Source of the DNA: Eubacterium sp.
GTDB taxonomy: Bacteria; Bacillota; Clostridia; Lachnospirales; Lachnospiraceae
Reading direction: 5' to 3'
DNA length: 64,000 bases
Assembly: GCA_003486385.1 (NCBI GenBank)
Contig: DNFT01000011.1
Coordinates: 4,843 to 68,842 of the forward strand
In this document: positions 8,211 to 18,190 of the stretch, piece after piece
How the letters are laid out: each line of letters opens with the position of its first letter
Position numbering within the stretch: position 1 is the stretch's first letter
Notes under the pieces: model-generated
What the model was told of the DNA's origin: nothing
The model's input: the letters and a program-made list of their open reading frames with translations, nothing else
Database searches by the model: none
Position numbers and translations under genes: made by a program

Positions 8211-9098
8211 ATGGGTGCAGTTAGCAGTTTTATTGGAGATTTTCTGAACAATATATACAGACCGAATGTGGAATTTTCAGATATTGCGGAGATTCTTATT
8301 ATAGCATTCTTTCTGTATCATATAATATTATGGATGAAGACCAGCAGGGCGTGGACTCTGCTTAAGGGTATTCTCGTAATTATAATTTTTGCACTTATTG
8401 CGTACCTGTGTAAGTTTACAACAATTCTATGGATTGCCGGAAAGACAATCAATGTTGCATTGATAGCTGTTGTGGTTATCTTCCAGCCGGAGCTGAGAAA
8501 GGCACTTGAGCAGCTTGGCAATAAGAGGTATCTTGCCGGCCTGCTTCAGTTCGATGATCTGAAGGATAAGAAGGAGATTTTCAGTGACAGGACCATAGAT
8601 GAACTTGTAAAGGCCTCATACGAGATGGCAAAGCACAAGACAGGTGCACTTATTGTCATCGAGCAGGAGATTAATCTTCAGGACTATATCAATACAGGTA
8701 TAGATATAGATGCTTTTGTGAGCAATCAGCTCCTCATCAATATATTTGAGCACAATACACCTTTGCATGACGGAGCCGTCATCATAAGGGGTAACAGGAT
8801 TGTGTCGGCTACATGCTATCTTCCTCTTTCGGACAACATGGATCTTAGCAAGGAGCTTGGAACAAGACATCGCGCCGGAGCCGGAATAAGTGAAGCTACG
8901 GACGCATTTGTGATTATCGTTTCGGAGGAGACCGGAAAGGTATCAATTGCACATAACGGACAGCTTGTGAGAAATGTGGATGGGGAGTATCTGCGCAACA
9001 AGCTTGAGCTTCTCAAGATAGGAAATCTTGATATGGGAAAACGAATTAAGATATGGAAGAGGGGAGGCAGGTCTGATGAAGAAAATAATATTCAATAA
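8211..9098 (+). CDS. cdaA: diadenylate cyclase CdaA (c-di-AMP synthase)
   Basis: A 295-residue protein with three N-terminal membrane segments (about 20-95) and a cytosolic DAC domain (about 105-265). Catalytic motifs are intact: LHDGAVII near residue 188 and GTRHRAG near residue 219. It condenses two ATP to c-di-AMP, a second messenger for osmolyte and wall homeostasis. The gene overlaps cdaR by 23 nt. The usual firmicute third partner, glmM, is absent; downstream lie wall-polysaccharide genes instead. Length and domain order are normal for CdaA, so the assignment is firm. Confidence 0.95.
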   Translation: MGAVSSFIGDFLNNIYRPNVEFSDIAEILIIAFFLYHIILWMKTSRAWTLLKGILVIIIFALIAYLCKFTTILWIAGKTINVALIAVVVIFQPELRKALEQLGNKRYLAGLLQFDDLKDKKEIFSDRTIDELVKASYEMAKHKTGALIVIEQEINLQDYINTGIDIDAFVSNQLLINIFEHNTPLHDGAVIIRGNRIVSATCYLPLSDNMDLSKELGTRHRAGAGISEATDAFVIIVSEETGKVSIAHNGQLVRNVDGEYLRNKLELLKIGNLDMGKRIKIWKRGGRSDEENNIQ

Positions 9099-10356
9099 TA
9101 TAGGACTTAAGATACTTGCTCTTTTGATTGCCGTTATCGTATGGTGGGTTGTTATGAACATAGATGACCCTCTTGTCAAAAAGTCCATAAGCGGTGTCAG
9201 CGTCGAGTTAAGGAATGATGATGACCTCATTGACAAGGGATATATATATGAGGTGGAATCAGGGAACGTTATTGCCATAACCGTATGGGCTCCTGAGAGC
9301 GTTGCAAAGGAGCTCAAATCCTCTGATTTTATAGCTTATGCCGACTTAAGCCAGCTAAGCCCTCTCACCGATACTGCCAATATAACGGTAGAGTGCGTTA
9401 AGTCAGATGTCAAGAATGACATAAAGGAGATAACCTCCAAGATTCAGGTCGTCAAGCTGAGCATTGACAATAAGCAGACTGCGGAGGTTCCGGTTACAAC
9501 GGCTATTGTAGGTAATCCTGCTGAGAATTATGTTATAGGTGATATATCCATTTCACAGAACAAGATTGAAATAACAGGTGCGGCTAGTGTTATAGAGAAG
9601 ATTGTGCGTGCAGAGATAAAATATGATGTATCTAATATGATGCAGTCTGTGAATGAGATGGTTACACCGGTATTTTATGATGAGAATAATAACGTAGTTG
9701 ATACAGGTGCAATACAGCTGAGCCGTAACTCCCTGAGACTCAGCGTGGTAATCAATCCGACAAAATGGATAGGCATCACCATAAACCCGAGCGTTACGGT
9801 GGCGGATGATTATAAGATGGTGGGATATTCACTGAGCTTCGATCAGGTTAAGATAGCTGGAACCCAGGAAAGTCTTGCAAATATTTCAGCTATAGATTTA
9901 CCGAGTGATGCGATTGAATTGACAGATGTGACGGAGAGCCAGGATTGTGTAGTCAATCTTGCCAATTATCTTAAGGCTAGTTACAAGATTGTCTCAGGAA
10001 CTACAGAACTCACTGTGCATATAGATATTGAACCGATGGTTGTTAAGAGCTATATTGTTAGAAAAAATGGTATAGCTGTAAATAATTTAGGAGATGGTCT
10101 TGAGGCACAGATAGAGGACAGCTATATAGAGGTTAAGGTCAAGGCAATTCAGGAAGTACATGACAGCTTTAATATGGATGTACTCAATCCGAACATAGAT
10201 TTAAAGGGTTATGGACCGGGAGAATATGAAGTGCCTGTTATATTGTCGGAGGATTTGAACAATTATATTCTTGCCGGGAATGTCACCATCAAGGTCAATA
10301 TAACCGGTGATGCTGTTGAAACGGATGCCGAGACTGAAGCAGCAAGGAAACGCTGA
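9076..10356 (+). CDS. cdaR: CdaR-like YbbR-domain regulator of CdaA
   Basis: About 426 residues, with one N-terminal membrane segment (residues about 5-27, ending WWVVMNIDDP) and an extracytoplasmic region of YbbR repeats. Recurrent boundaries with the pattern PVTTAIVGNPAENYVIGDI are seen. CdaR binds CdaA through its membrane/extracellular parts and modulates c-di-AMP synthesis. I place the start at the ATG at 9076, inside cdaA, because GGGGAGG precedes it and the hydrophobic anchor begins right there; an in-frame ATG at 9028 lacks support. The C-terminus is charged and acidic. Confidence 0.9.
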   Translation: MKKIIFNNIGLKILALLIAVIVWWVVMNIDDPLVKKSISGVSVELRNDDDLIDKGYIYEVESGNVIAITVWAPESVAKELKSSDFIAYADLSQLSPLTDTANITVECVKSDVKNDIKEITSKIQVVKLSIDNKQTAEVPVTTAIVGNPAENYVIGDISISQNKIEITGAASVIEKIVRAEIKYDVSNMMQSVNEMVTPVFYDENNNVVDTGAIQLSRNSLRLSVVINPTKWIGITINPSVTVADDYKMVGYSLSFDQVKIAGTQESLANISAIDLPSDAIELTDVTESQDCVVNLANYLKASYKIVSGTTELTVHIDIEPMVVKSYIVRKNGIAVNNLGDGLEAQIEDSYIEVKVKAIQEVHDSFNMDVLNPNIDLKGYGPGEYEVPVILSEDLNNYILAGNVTIKVNITGDAVETDAETEAARKR

Positions 10357-10428
10357 TTCTAGTACGTTTTGCCGGCGCCGCATTGAAGGCTCATGCTGTA
10401 TGTATTTGGAAGGATTTAGGAATTTAAA

Positions 10429-11352
10429 ATGGAAACTCCGGTTATTGATGTGATTATTCCGGTGCACAAGCCGGATAAAAAATATGCTGCATTATTGAAG
10501 ATGCTTGAAAAACAGTCCGTAAAGGTAAGATGTGTGTATGTGATAAACACCCGGAAGCAATATTATAATAGCGGGAGTTATCCGTATAATGGGGAGATAA
10601 AGGTAAAGCATATAGAGCCTGACGAGTTCGATCATGGGCGTACCAGAAATGATGGAATTATGGCTTCGGATGCGGATTACTGTCTTCTTATGACTCAGGA
10701 TGCTGTTCCGGCAGATGAGCTGCTTGTGGAAAAGCTTCTGGAATGCTTTAATGTGAATGATGTTGCCGTTGCGTATGCCAGACAGCTTCCTGATGAGGAC
10801 TGCCGTATTATAGAGAGGCTGGCAAGGAATTTTAATTACCCGGAGGAAAGCTGCATTAAATATAAAAAAGATATAGACAGTATGGGGATAAAGGCATTTT
10901 TCTGTTCAGATGTATGCGCAATGTATGATAGAAAAAAATATATTGAGCAGGGAGGCTTTATCAAAAAAACAATATTTAATGAAGATATGATTATGGCATA
11001 CAGGTTTCTGATGGCAGGATATGGGGTATACTATAAGGCGGATGCATGTGTTATACATTCGCATAATTATTCCAATATGCAGCAATTTCACAGAAATTTT
11101 GATTTGGGAGTATCACAGGCTGATAATCCGGAGGTATTCGCCAATATCTCATCTGAAAGCGAGGGTGCCAGGTACATTTTTAAGATGACATCATTGCTTA
11201 TCAGGAATAAAGCAGCATATTATATACCGTATTTTTATATAAATAGTGTGTTCAGGCTTGCCGGATATAAGCTCGGCAAGGCATACCGCAGACTGCCGGA
11301 AAGCTTTGTTATGGCATGCACGATGAATAAGAACTATTGGAGGCAACTGTGA
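10429..11352 (+). CDS. GT2 glycosyltransferase (rhamnosyltransferase-like)
   Basis: A 307-residue family 2 glycosyltransferase. The nucleotide-sugar fold begins at once (VIDVIIPVHKPDKKY). A segment DEFDHGRTRNDG followed by LLMTQDAVPAD is characteristic of rhamnosyltransferase-type GT2 enzymes, the TQDA aspartate acting as the metal-binding DxD equivalent. FNEDMIMAYR provides the later acidic motif. It opens the polysaccharide cluster and ends with a GTGA overlap to the priming transferase gene. Given the dTDP-rhamnose genes 5 kb downstream, L-rhamnose is a plausible donor sugar (inference). Confidence 0.82.
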   Translation: METPVIDVIIPVHKPDKKYAALLKMLEKQSVKVRCVYVINTRKQYYNSGSYPYNGEIKVKHIEPDEFDHGRTRNDGIMASDADYCLLMTQDAVPADELLVEKLLECFNVNDVAVAYARQLPDEDCRIIERLARNFNYPEESCIKYKKDIDSMGIKAFFCSDVCAMYDRKKYIEQGGFIKKTIFNEDMIMAYRFLMAGYGVYYKADACVIHSHNYSNMQQFHRNFDLGVSQADNPEVFANISSESEGARYIFKMTSLLIRNKAAYYIPYFYINSVFRLAGYKLGKAYRRLPESFVMACTMNKNYWRQL

Positions 11353-12731
11353 TTAAGGGTAATCAGAAATATTTTAATAGATTGCACGTACTGCTGGATG
11401 CACTTATCATAGCGGCATCGTATGGTCTGTCATGGGTGATAAAGTTCTATGATGACAGTGTAACCATGATGAACCATATGTATATTATAGGACTTTTATG
11501 CATTATTCCAATGTATCTTATACTCTATGCTGTATTTAATGTATATAGTCCTAAGCGTGTACAGACGATGAAAGAGGAGATAGGAAATATAGTCAAGTCA
11601 AATACAATGGGACTTGTTATATTTATTATGGCATTGTATATGTTACACCAGCCGCATTTTTCAAGGCAGATGATGTTTATATTCTATGTCATAAACAATG
11701 CTGCGGAAATCATTTTCAGGAATTGCATAAGATGGGTGCTGCGAAAGATAAGAAACAGGGGCTTCAACCAGAAGCATATCCTTCTTGTCGGCTACAGCCG
11801 TGCTGCGGAGGGCTATATAGACAGGATAAAGACCAACCCACAGTGGGGATACCATATAATGGGAATACTTGACGATAAGGTTGCAGTCGGAACGAAATAC
11901 CGCGGCGAACAGGTAATAGGTAAGATAAAATTATTACAGAACCTGTTGTCGGAAAATGAGCTGGATGAGATAGCGATAACTCTAGGAATTGCAGAATATT
12001 CTAAGCTTGAGGATATCGTGGCAATATGTGAAAAATCAGGTGTGCACACCAAGTTCATTCCGGATTATAATAATTTCATTCCGACAAGACCGTATACAGA
12101 GGATTTGCTGGGACTGCCTGTGATAAATATAAGGCGTGTTCCGCTAAACGGCGGTTTTAATAAATTTGTAAAAAGAGTTTCAGATATAGTGGGTTCATTC
12201 CTGCTTATAATCCTGTTTTCACCAGTAATGCTTGCGGTGGCACTTGCAGTAAGGTTTTCATCAAAAGGACCTGTTATTTATAAACAGGAGAGAGTCGGAC
12301 TTCACAACAGGAATTTTGTTATGTATAAATTCCGTTCCATGAAGATAGAGAGGTGTGATGAGCTTCATTTTACAACGCAGAACGATGACAGAACCACCAG
12401 AATTGGCAGGTTTATCAGAAGATGCAGCCTTGATGAGCTTCCACAGCTGTTTAATGTGCTTAAGGGCGATATGAGTCTTGTGGGACCAAGACCGGAAAGA
12501 CCGGAGTTCGTTGAAAAGTTCAGGGAGCAGATACCAAGATATATGATAAAGCATCAGGTCCGCCCCGGAATGACAGGATGGGCTCAGATTAATGGCTACA
12601 GAGGAAACACTTCTATTCGTAAGAGGATAGAATATGATTTATATTATATAGAAAACTGGACCTTCTGGTTTGATATAGTTATTTTATTCCAGACGATTTT
12701 TAAAGGCTTCGTAAATAAGAATGCTTTTTGA
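11349..12731 (+). CDS. undecaprenyl-phosphate sugar phosphotransferase (polysaccharide priming enzyme)
   Basis: About 460 residues. Four N-terminal membrane segments are followed by a nucleotide-binding-like fold (HILLVGYSRAAEGYIDRI), one further membrane helix near 280, and the conserved bacterial sugar transferase domain. That domain includes YKFRSMKIE, LDELPQLFNVLKGDMSLVGP and VRPGMTGWAQINGYRGN. It transfers a sugar-1-phosphate from a nucleotide sugar to undecaprenyl phosphate, the first step of lipid-linked glycan assembly. The GTG at 11349 is chosen because TTGGAGG lies 5 nt upstream; it overlaps the preceding stop codon. Which sugar is transferred cannot be read from the sequence. Confidence 0.92.
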   Translation: MIKGNQKYFNRLHVLLDALIIAASYGLSWVIKFYDDSVTMMNHMYIIGLLCIIPMYLILYAVFNVYSPKRVQTMKEEIGNIVKSNTMGLVIFIMALYMLHQPHFSRQMMFIFYVINNAAEIIFRNCIRWVLRKIRNRGFNQKHILLVGYSRAAEGYIDRIKTNPQWGYHIMGILDDKVAVGTKYRGEQVIGKIKLLQNLLSENELDEIAITLGIAEYSKLEDIVAICEKSGVHTKFIPDYNNFIPTRPYTEDLLGLPVINIRRVPLNGGFNKFVKRVSDIVGSFLLIILFSPVMLAVALAVRFSSKGPVIYKQERVGLHNRNFVMYKFRSMKIERCDELHFTTQNDDRTTRIGRFIRRCSLDELPQLFNVLKGDMSLVGPRPERPEFVEKFREQIPRYMIKHQVRPGMTGWAQINGYRGNTSIRKRIEYDLYYIENWTFWFDIVILFQTIFKGFVNKNAF

Positions 12732-12775
12732 TGGATTTAAAATGTGGATGGGCTTGAAAGAATAGAGGCAGTATT

Positions 12776-13891
12776 ATGACAAAAAATAAAAAGAAAAAAA
12801 TGAAGATATGGCAAAAGGCTCTGCTTTTTTTCGCAGAGCTTGTTGTATTATGTGTGGTTGTGGCTGTATGGTATATAGTTGATAAGTTTGGAAAGCTAGA
12901 GGTAAAGGAGATTGACAGAGAGGCGATAGACCTTATAATTGCCCCGGAGGTCAAGGCAAATGAGGCACTCAAAGGATACACCAACTATCTCCTGCTTGGA
13001 ACGGATGCACGCGACAATTCACTCGAGGCAATGAATAAGACAGGTGAGGGCAACACGGACGCCATCATAATAGCAAGTCTTAACAATGATACCAAGGAAG
13101 TGAAGCTTGTCTCGGTATATAGGGATACATTGCTCATGGTGCCTGCATCGGGAGGCTTTAATGATACCTACAGAAAGGCAACGGAGGCTTTCTTCTATTC
13201 GGGAGTTGAGGCGACGATAAGCATGATTAATCTGAACCTGGACCTTAACATTACAGACTATGTCATGGTTAATTTCGAGGCACTTATAAGGATTGTCGAT
13301 GCGGTTGGCGGAGTCGACCTTGAGATTACGGAGCAGGAGCTTTATTGGCTCAATGAATATTTGAGAGATACTGGACTTAACACAGGAAGAACCTACGAGA
13401 CTGTTCCTAGTGCAGGAATGGTTCACCTTGACGGAATACAGGCGACAGCCTACTGCCGTATAAGATATGCGGACGGAACACTTGATTACGGACGTGCGGA
13501 GAGACAGCGCAAGATTATCAGTCTTATATTCGAGAAGGCAAAGAAGATGAATCTGAATCAGCTTACCAATGCGATAAACGGTGTGCTTGACAATGTAGTT
13601 ACAAGTGTCCCTGTTGCAGAGATAATCGGGATGATACCTAGTGTCTTTGATTTTTCACTGGCTGACCAGACAGGCTTTCCGTTTGAAAAGTTCGGTTCCA
13701 TGAAGAAGGTGCCGGAGATTAATATTGCGGATCCTGTATTTGCAATGACACTTGAATCGAATGTCAGTGAACTGCATAAATATCTGTTCGGTGTCGACGG
13801 CTATGAGCCTACATCGCGAATAAAGGATATAAGCGCTTATCTTCAGGCATTGTATGATAAGAATTATTATCCGGGAAATATATACCAGTAG
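12776..13891 (+). CDS. LytR-CpsA-Psr (LCP) family glycopolymer ligase
   Basis: A 371-residue protein with a lysine-rich N-terminus, one membrane anchor (about 12-38) and an extracellular LCP domain. Diagnostic motifs are LLLGTDARDN, GNTDAIIIASLN, VSVYRDTLL, and the late YCRIRYADGTLDYGRAERQR that contributes phosphate-binding arginines. LCP enzymes transfer undecaprenyl-linked glycopolymers to peptidoglycan or wall proteins. Directly following the priming enzyme, this one probably attaches the rhamnose-containing polymer of this cluster to the wall. GAGGC precedes the ATG. Confidence 0.92.
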   Translation: MTKNKKKKMKIWQKALLFFAELVVLCVVVAVWYIVDKFGKLEVKEIDREAIDLIIAPEVKANEALKGYTNYLLLGTDARDNSLEAMNKTGEGNTDAIIIASLNNDTKEVKLVSVYRDTLLMVPASGGFNDTYRKATEAFFYSGVEATISMINLNLDLNITDYVMVNFEALIRIVDAVGGVDLEITEQELYWLNEYLRDTGLNTGRTYETVPSAGMVHLDGIQATAYCRIRYADGTLDYGRAERQRKIISLIFEKAKKMNLNQLTNAINGVLDNVVTSVPVAEIIGMIPSVFDFSLADQTGFPFEKFGSMKKVPEINIADPVFAMTLESNVSELHKYLFGVDGYEPTSRIKDISAYLQALYDKNYYPGNIYQ

Positions 13892-13917
13892 AATTGATGC
13901 TGTAAGCATGCAGCAGA

Positions 13918-15942
13918 ATGGGGATTGATGTGAAAAAAGGAGATTTAGCAAAACATAACGCAGCAGCATATAAGGGATATGTTATAAGAATTCTGATTGT
14001 CGCTGCGATATGTATATTGTCTGCATTTGCCGTGGAGCTGTTCTGTAATATTAAGCTGATGAGACTTCCGGCAGATATAAAGGGCGTACATGATACGGAG
14101 TTTACCGAGAAAGTATTTGATGTGGCTGCAATCGTGGAGGGCGACCCGGAAAACGGACTTGAGTACAGACCGCACGAGGAATATGAAGCATACCAGGGAA
14201 TGAAATGCTATTATATAGAGCCGGATGGCTATGTAAATAAGCTGGTCATAGATTACAGGAACGCTTCGGCGGCGTATTTTGATATTGTGGTTTTATGCGA
14301 GAACAGGTTTGGATATCTTGAGAGTTGGACAACCAAGGACAACAATCCGATATATATATCCGAATCGACAGTAAACATAGATAAGAATGCCAAGGGTATA
14401 TGGATAATTCCGAAGGAAAATAATACCCCTCAGTATGACAATGATGTTGAGCTTTTAAATGTAGCGGTGAAAAACACTCCTGTATTTAATCACTTCAGAT
14501 TTATTTTTGTTTTTCTGCTTGTGCTATGTGCCGGATTATTAGTGGTATTAAGAGATGTCATTTCGGCTCATTTAGAGTATGGATTTCTTATAACAGGGCT
14601 ATGTGCAGGATTTATTTTCTGTCTGGCAATGCCATTGTCGCGTGTTGGATGGGATGAGGAGACACATCTTAGAAGTGTGTACTGGCTGGATATAACAGGA
14701 AGTTACGAATATAACTGCTTCCTGCATAATTATATTGATGGAGGAGCGGAGAACCTTCCGTTTGAATACAGTACATCTTATGAGGAATACCTGCACATAT
14801 TTGAGAGAGTTAATGAGCTGTCGACACCGGGTGAGACTGATCCTGCAACATCACATCACTGGGGAACAAGCGGTTTTGCAACATTTTCATATTTTTTCAT
14901 GGCGATAACCTGCAATATATGTAAGCTGGCAGGACTTCCGTTTGCATACACATATATTCTGCTCAGAATGACCAACATGCTGATGTATGTGATAGTGGTA
15001 TTCTTCGCAGTGCGGAAGCTTCCGAAGGGAAAGCTGATTATGAGTGCAATTGCACTTATGCCTACGCCTATGTATCTTGCCTGCACCATATCTTATGATA
15101 CGGTTGTCACGGGATTCCTGTTTTTGGGAATGGCATATCTTTTCTATCTCATGTTTACGGATAAAAAGCTTACATGGTGGGAATATCTTGTGTTTATAGG
15201 TGGCATGGCGTATGGTTCATCCAGAAAATCCATTTATATACCGCTTATACTGCTTGGAGTATTTCTTCCTCACCGGATTTTTAAAGATAAAAAGCAGGAG
15301 AGGATAATGAAAACGGGTGTGATTGTCATTCTCCTCTTAATACTGAGTACATTTGTACTGCCTGCGATTATAAGTCCGTCCACAGAAGGAGACTTAAGAG
15401 GCGGGACAACGAGCCATGCCGGGCAGCTGGGCAGTGTATTCTCCAATCCGGTCGGCTATGCAGCACTGCTTCTTTCTACAATGTGGCAGCATTTGTGGGA
15501 CTTCGGAATCGGCACGCCGACGCTTGATTTCATGGCGTACCTTGGTGCGGGAAGTCTTACCTATGTGATAGTGATATACCTTGTAACTATAACAATCACA
15601 TCGGAAAATACGGTCTATGTACAGAATGACAAAAAGAAATGGGTTGCCGAAAATATGCCCGTATGGCTGAAGGCATTGATATATTTCCTTGTGTTCGGAG
15701 TCATGTGCCTTATATGGACTTCAATGTATATAAGCTATACGGAGGTAGGAAAGACAGCTATGGCAGGAGTACAGGGAAGATATTATATTCCGTTATTGTT
15801 TCCGGTTCTGTTTACCCTGAGCTTTAACAGAGTCAATTCAAACTGGAATAAAGTGCGCTATAATGTTACCTGCCTGTTGATTTCGACATTCATTATCTTT
15901 TATAGTATCTGGGAGATACTTATAAGACAGTGCAGTCTTTAG
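13918..15942 (+). CDS. large DUF2142-like polytopic membrane protein
   Basis: A 674-residue membrane protein. An N-terminal membrane segment is followed by an extracytoplasmic domain of about 130 residues and then roughly twelve membrane helices. The segment CLAMPLSRVGWDEETHLRSVYW resembles the acidic first-loop motif of GT-C-like integral glycosyltransferases. Proteins of this type (DUF2142) are frequent in wall-polysaccharide clusters and may modify glycans on the outer face of the membrane. The start may be the ATG at 13918 or the in-frame GTG at 13930, which has GGGGAT upstream. The exact reaction is unknown. Confidence 0.75.
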   Translation: MGIDVKKGDLAKHNAAAYKGYVIRILIVAAICILSAFAVELFCNIKLMRLPADIKGVHDTEFTEKVFDVAAIVEGDPENGLEYRPHEEYEAYQGMKCYYIEPDGYVNKLVIDYRNASAAYFDIVVLCENRFGYLESWTTKDNNPIYISESTVNIDKNAKGIWIIPKENNTPQYDNDVELLNVAVKNTPVFNHFRFIFVFLLVLCAGLLVVLRDVISAHLEYGFLITGLCAGFIFCLAMPLSRVGWDEETHLRSVYWLDITGSYEYNCFLHNYIDGGAENLPFEYSTSYEEYLHIFERVNELSTPGETDPATSHHWGTSGFATFSYFFMAITCNICKLAGLPFAYTYILLRMTNMLMYVIVVFFAVRKLPKGKLIMSAIALMPTPMYLACTISYDTVVTGFLFLGMAYLFYLMFTDKKLTWWEYLVFIGGMAYGSSRKSIYIPLILLGVFLPHRIFKDKKQERIMKTGVIVILLLILSTFVLPAIISPSTEGDLRGGTTSHAGQLGSVFSNPVGYAALLLSTMWQHLWDFGIGTPTLDFMAYLGAGSLTYVIVIYLVTITITSENTVYVQNDKKKWVAENMPVWLKALIYFLVFGVMCLIWTSMYISYTEVGKTAMAGVQGRYYIPLLFPVLFTLSFNRVNSNWNKVRYNVTCLLISTFIIFYSIWEILIRQCSL

Positions 15943-16028
15943 AAAAGCAGGGAATAATCAAAAATTCAGTTTCTGATAGGCAGATATATTCTGCTTATCA
16001 TAAAAGAATTATTTTAAGGAGATGTACT

Positions 16029-16892
16029 ATGAAGAAAATAATAATAACCGGGTGCAACGGACAGCTTGGAAGAGCCATGAATAAGGTGTTGGACGGCAAT
16101 AGCGGGTATGAGCTTGTGAACACGGATGTTGCTGAGCTTGATATAACGGATATAGACGCAGTGCTTGCTTTCGTGGAGAGGATTCAGCCTTATGCGATAG
16201 TGAACTGTGCGGCATACACAGCGGTTGATGCGTGTGAGGTTAACAGGGAGCTTGCTTATAAGATTAATGCTGTTGGTCCGAGAAATCTTGCCATTGCCGC
16301 AGAAAAATATAACGCTAAGCTTATACATGTGTCTACAGACTATGTTTTTGCCGGAAACGGAACAGCTCCGTATACAGAGTTTGATGCGGTTGGGCCTAAG
16401 AGCATGTATGGTTTTACCAAGCTTGCAGGTGAGAATTTTGTAAGGGATTTTTCAAAGCATTATTTTATTGTCAGAACAGCATGGCTCTATGGTGACGGAA
16501 AGAATTTCTTAAAGACTATGTTAAGACTTTCTGAGACACATGACGAGATAACGGTAGTCGATGACCAGATTGGTTCACCTACAAGTGCGATGGAGCTTGC
16601 AAGAGCGATAAGCTGGCTTATACCGACGGAAAATTACGGAGTATATCATGGAACCTGTGAGAATTACTGTTCATGGGCTGATTTCACAGAAGCAATATTT
16701 AAAAAGACCGGTAAAACCACGAAGGTTGTACATGTAAGCACAGCGCAGTATCAGGCAGCACATCCTGAGTCTGCCGACAGACCGGCTTATTCTGTTCTGG
16801 ATAATTATATGTTCCGTCTTGTGGGAGGATATACATTTGCGGATTGGGAGAGTGCACTTGATGAGTACCTCAAGGAGAATGGGCTTGCGTAG
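16029..16892 (+). CDS. rfbD: dTDP-4-dehydrorhamnose reductase
   Basis: A 287-residue NAD(P)-dependent SDR enzyme performing the last step of dTDP-L-rhamnose synthesis. The nucleotide-binding motif GCNGQLGRAMN begins at residue 8, the catalytic YGFTKLAGE supplies Tyr and Lys, and HVSTDYVFAGNG matches the family. The ATG at 16029 is the start, with AAGGAG just upstream; an in-frame ATG at 15930 would add an unrelated N-terminus. The gene is first in the rhamnose set (order D-B-A-C) and is separated from rfbB by 198 bp. Confidence 0.95.
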   Translation: MKKIIITGCNGQLGRAMNKVLDGNSGYELVNTDVAELDITDIDAVLAFVERIQPYAIVNCAAYTAVDACEVNRELAYKINAVGPRNLAIAAEKYNAKLIHVSTDYVFAGNGTAPYTEFDAVGPKSMYGFTKLAGENFVRDFSKHYFIVRTAWLYGDGKNFLKTMLRLSETHDEITVVDDQIGSPTSAMELARAISWLIPTENYGVYHGTCENYCSWADFTEAIFKKTGKTTKVVHVSTAQYQAAHPESADRPAYSVLDNYMFRLVGGYTFADWESALDEYLKENGLA

Positions 16893-17090
16893 AGGATAAT
16901 CAGGAATATAATCAATTGAAAGTAACAGGTTGAATTATGTAATGAGTTATGGTAACATACAATGGTTTGAATGCAGGAGGGAGCAGACTTATGTCTGCAG
17001 CATAGGAAATTGACCTGTTTTAGGAGAAATAATTGCAGTATATATGTGCGGAAACACGATATTTTATTAGTTGGAAGGAGATTATGTAAA
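16893..17090 (+). other. 198-bp intergenic gap ahead of rfbB with a perfect short dyad
   Basis: No credible gene. It contains a perfect 6-bp dyad GCAGAC-TTAT-GTCTGC at 16983-16998 directly behind an AGGAGGGA sequence, and a TTGACC at about 17010. A separate promoter or RNA control for rfbB is possible but not demonstrable. The rfbB ribosome binding site AAGGAG is at 17075-17080. Confidence 0.4.
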
Positions 17091-18170
17091 ATGAGAACTT
17101 ATCTAGTAACAGGAGGAGCCGGATTTATCGGTTCGAACTACATACACTACATGTTTAAGAAGTATGGCGATACTATCCGCATCATCAATGTGGATGTGCT
17201 CACCTACGCGGGAAACCTTGAGAATCTCAAGGATATAGCAGACAAGCCTAACTATACATTTGTAAGGGCTGATATCTGTGACAAGGAGGCAATCGAGAAG
17301 ATCTTTGCCGAGAACGATATCGACAGAGTTGTACATTTCGCAGCAGAGAGCCATGTTGACAGAAGCATCAAGAACCCTGAGGTCTTTGTAAAGACTAACG
17401 TGCTGGGAACAGCGGTCATGTTAAATGCCGCAAAGAAGGCGTGGGAGCTTCCGGACGGCTCATACAAGGAGGGTAAGAAGTTCCTCCATGTATCCACGGA
17501 TGAGGTATACGGCTCACTTCCTGATGATGACACAGCCTTCTTCTATGAGACAACACCAATCGACCCACACAGCCCGTATTCGGCGAGCAAGGCTTCATCG
17601 GACATGCTTGTGAAGGCATATATTGACACCTACCATTTCCCTGCAAATATTACCAACTGCAGCAACAACTACGGTCCATACCAGTTCCCTGAGAAGCTTA
17701 TCCCGCTTATCATCAACAATGCACTTTCAGGGAAGAAGCTTCCTGTGTACGGCGATGGAAAGAATGTGAGAGACTGGCTCTATGTTGAGGATCACGCCAA
17801 GGCTATCGACATGGTTCAGGAGCAGGGCGTTCTCGGTGAGCGCTACAATATCGGCGGACACAATGAGAAGCAGAACATCGAGATTATAAAGATTATCCTT
17901 GAGACACTCAATGAGATGCTTCCTGATTCAGACCCTAGGAAGGCTCACATCAATGAGGAGCTTATAACCTACGTTGCAGACCGCAAGGGACATGACAGAC
18001 GCTATGCCATCGCACCGGACAAGATTAAGGCTGCTGTAGGCTGGGTTCCGGACACAATGTTCAAGGACGGAATCAAGCTCACAATCAAGTGGTATTTTGA
18101 GCATGAGGACTGGATGAAGAACGTGACAAGCGGCGATTACCAGAAGTATTATGCTGAGATGTATAAATAA
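17091..18170 (+). CDS. rfbB: dTDP-glucose 4,6-dehydratase
   Basis: A 359-residue extended SDR enzyme converting dTDP-glucose to dTDP-4-keto-6-deoxyglucose. It shows the Rossmann motif [14 protein letters not shown] at the N-terminus, [11 protein letters not shown], and the catalytic [13 protein letters not shown]-terminal [19 protein letters not shown] is typical of RmlB. Its codon choice is noticeably more G/C-ending than that of the surrounding glycosyltransferases, as is that of rfbA, suggesting high expression. AAGGAG at 17075 supports the ATG at 17091; a longer in-frame start at 16971 encodes unrelated sequence. rfbA follows after 20 nt. Confidence 0.96.
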   Translation: MRTYLVTGGAGFIGSNYIHYMFKKYGDTIRIINVDVLTYAGNLENLKDIADKPNYTFVRADICDKEAIEKIFAENDIDRVVHFAAESHVDRSIKNPEVFVKTNVLGTAVMLNAAKKAWELPDGSYKEGKKFLHVSTDEVYGSLPDDDTAFFYETTPIDPHSPYSASKASSDMLVKAYIDTYHFPANITNCSNNYGPYQFPEKLIPLIINNALSGKKLPVYGDGKNVRDWLYVEDHAKAIDMVQEQGVLGERYNIGGHNEKQNIEIIKIILETLNEMLPDSDPRKAHINEELITYVADRKGHDRRYAIAPDKIKAAVGWVPDTMFKDGIKLTIKWYFEHEDWMKNVTSGDYQKYYAEMYK

Positions 18171-18190
18171 TAAAAGAGAGGATTGATACC

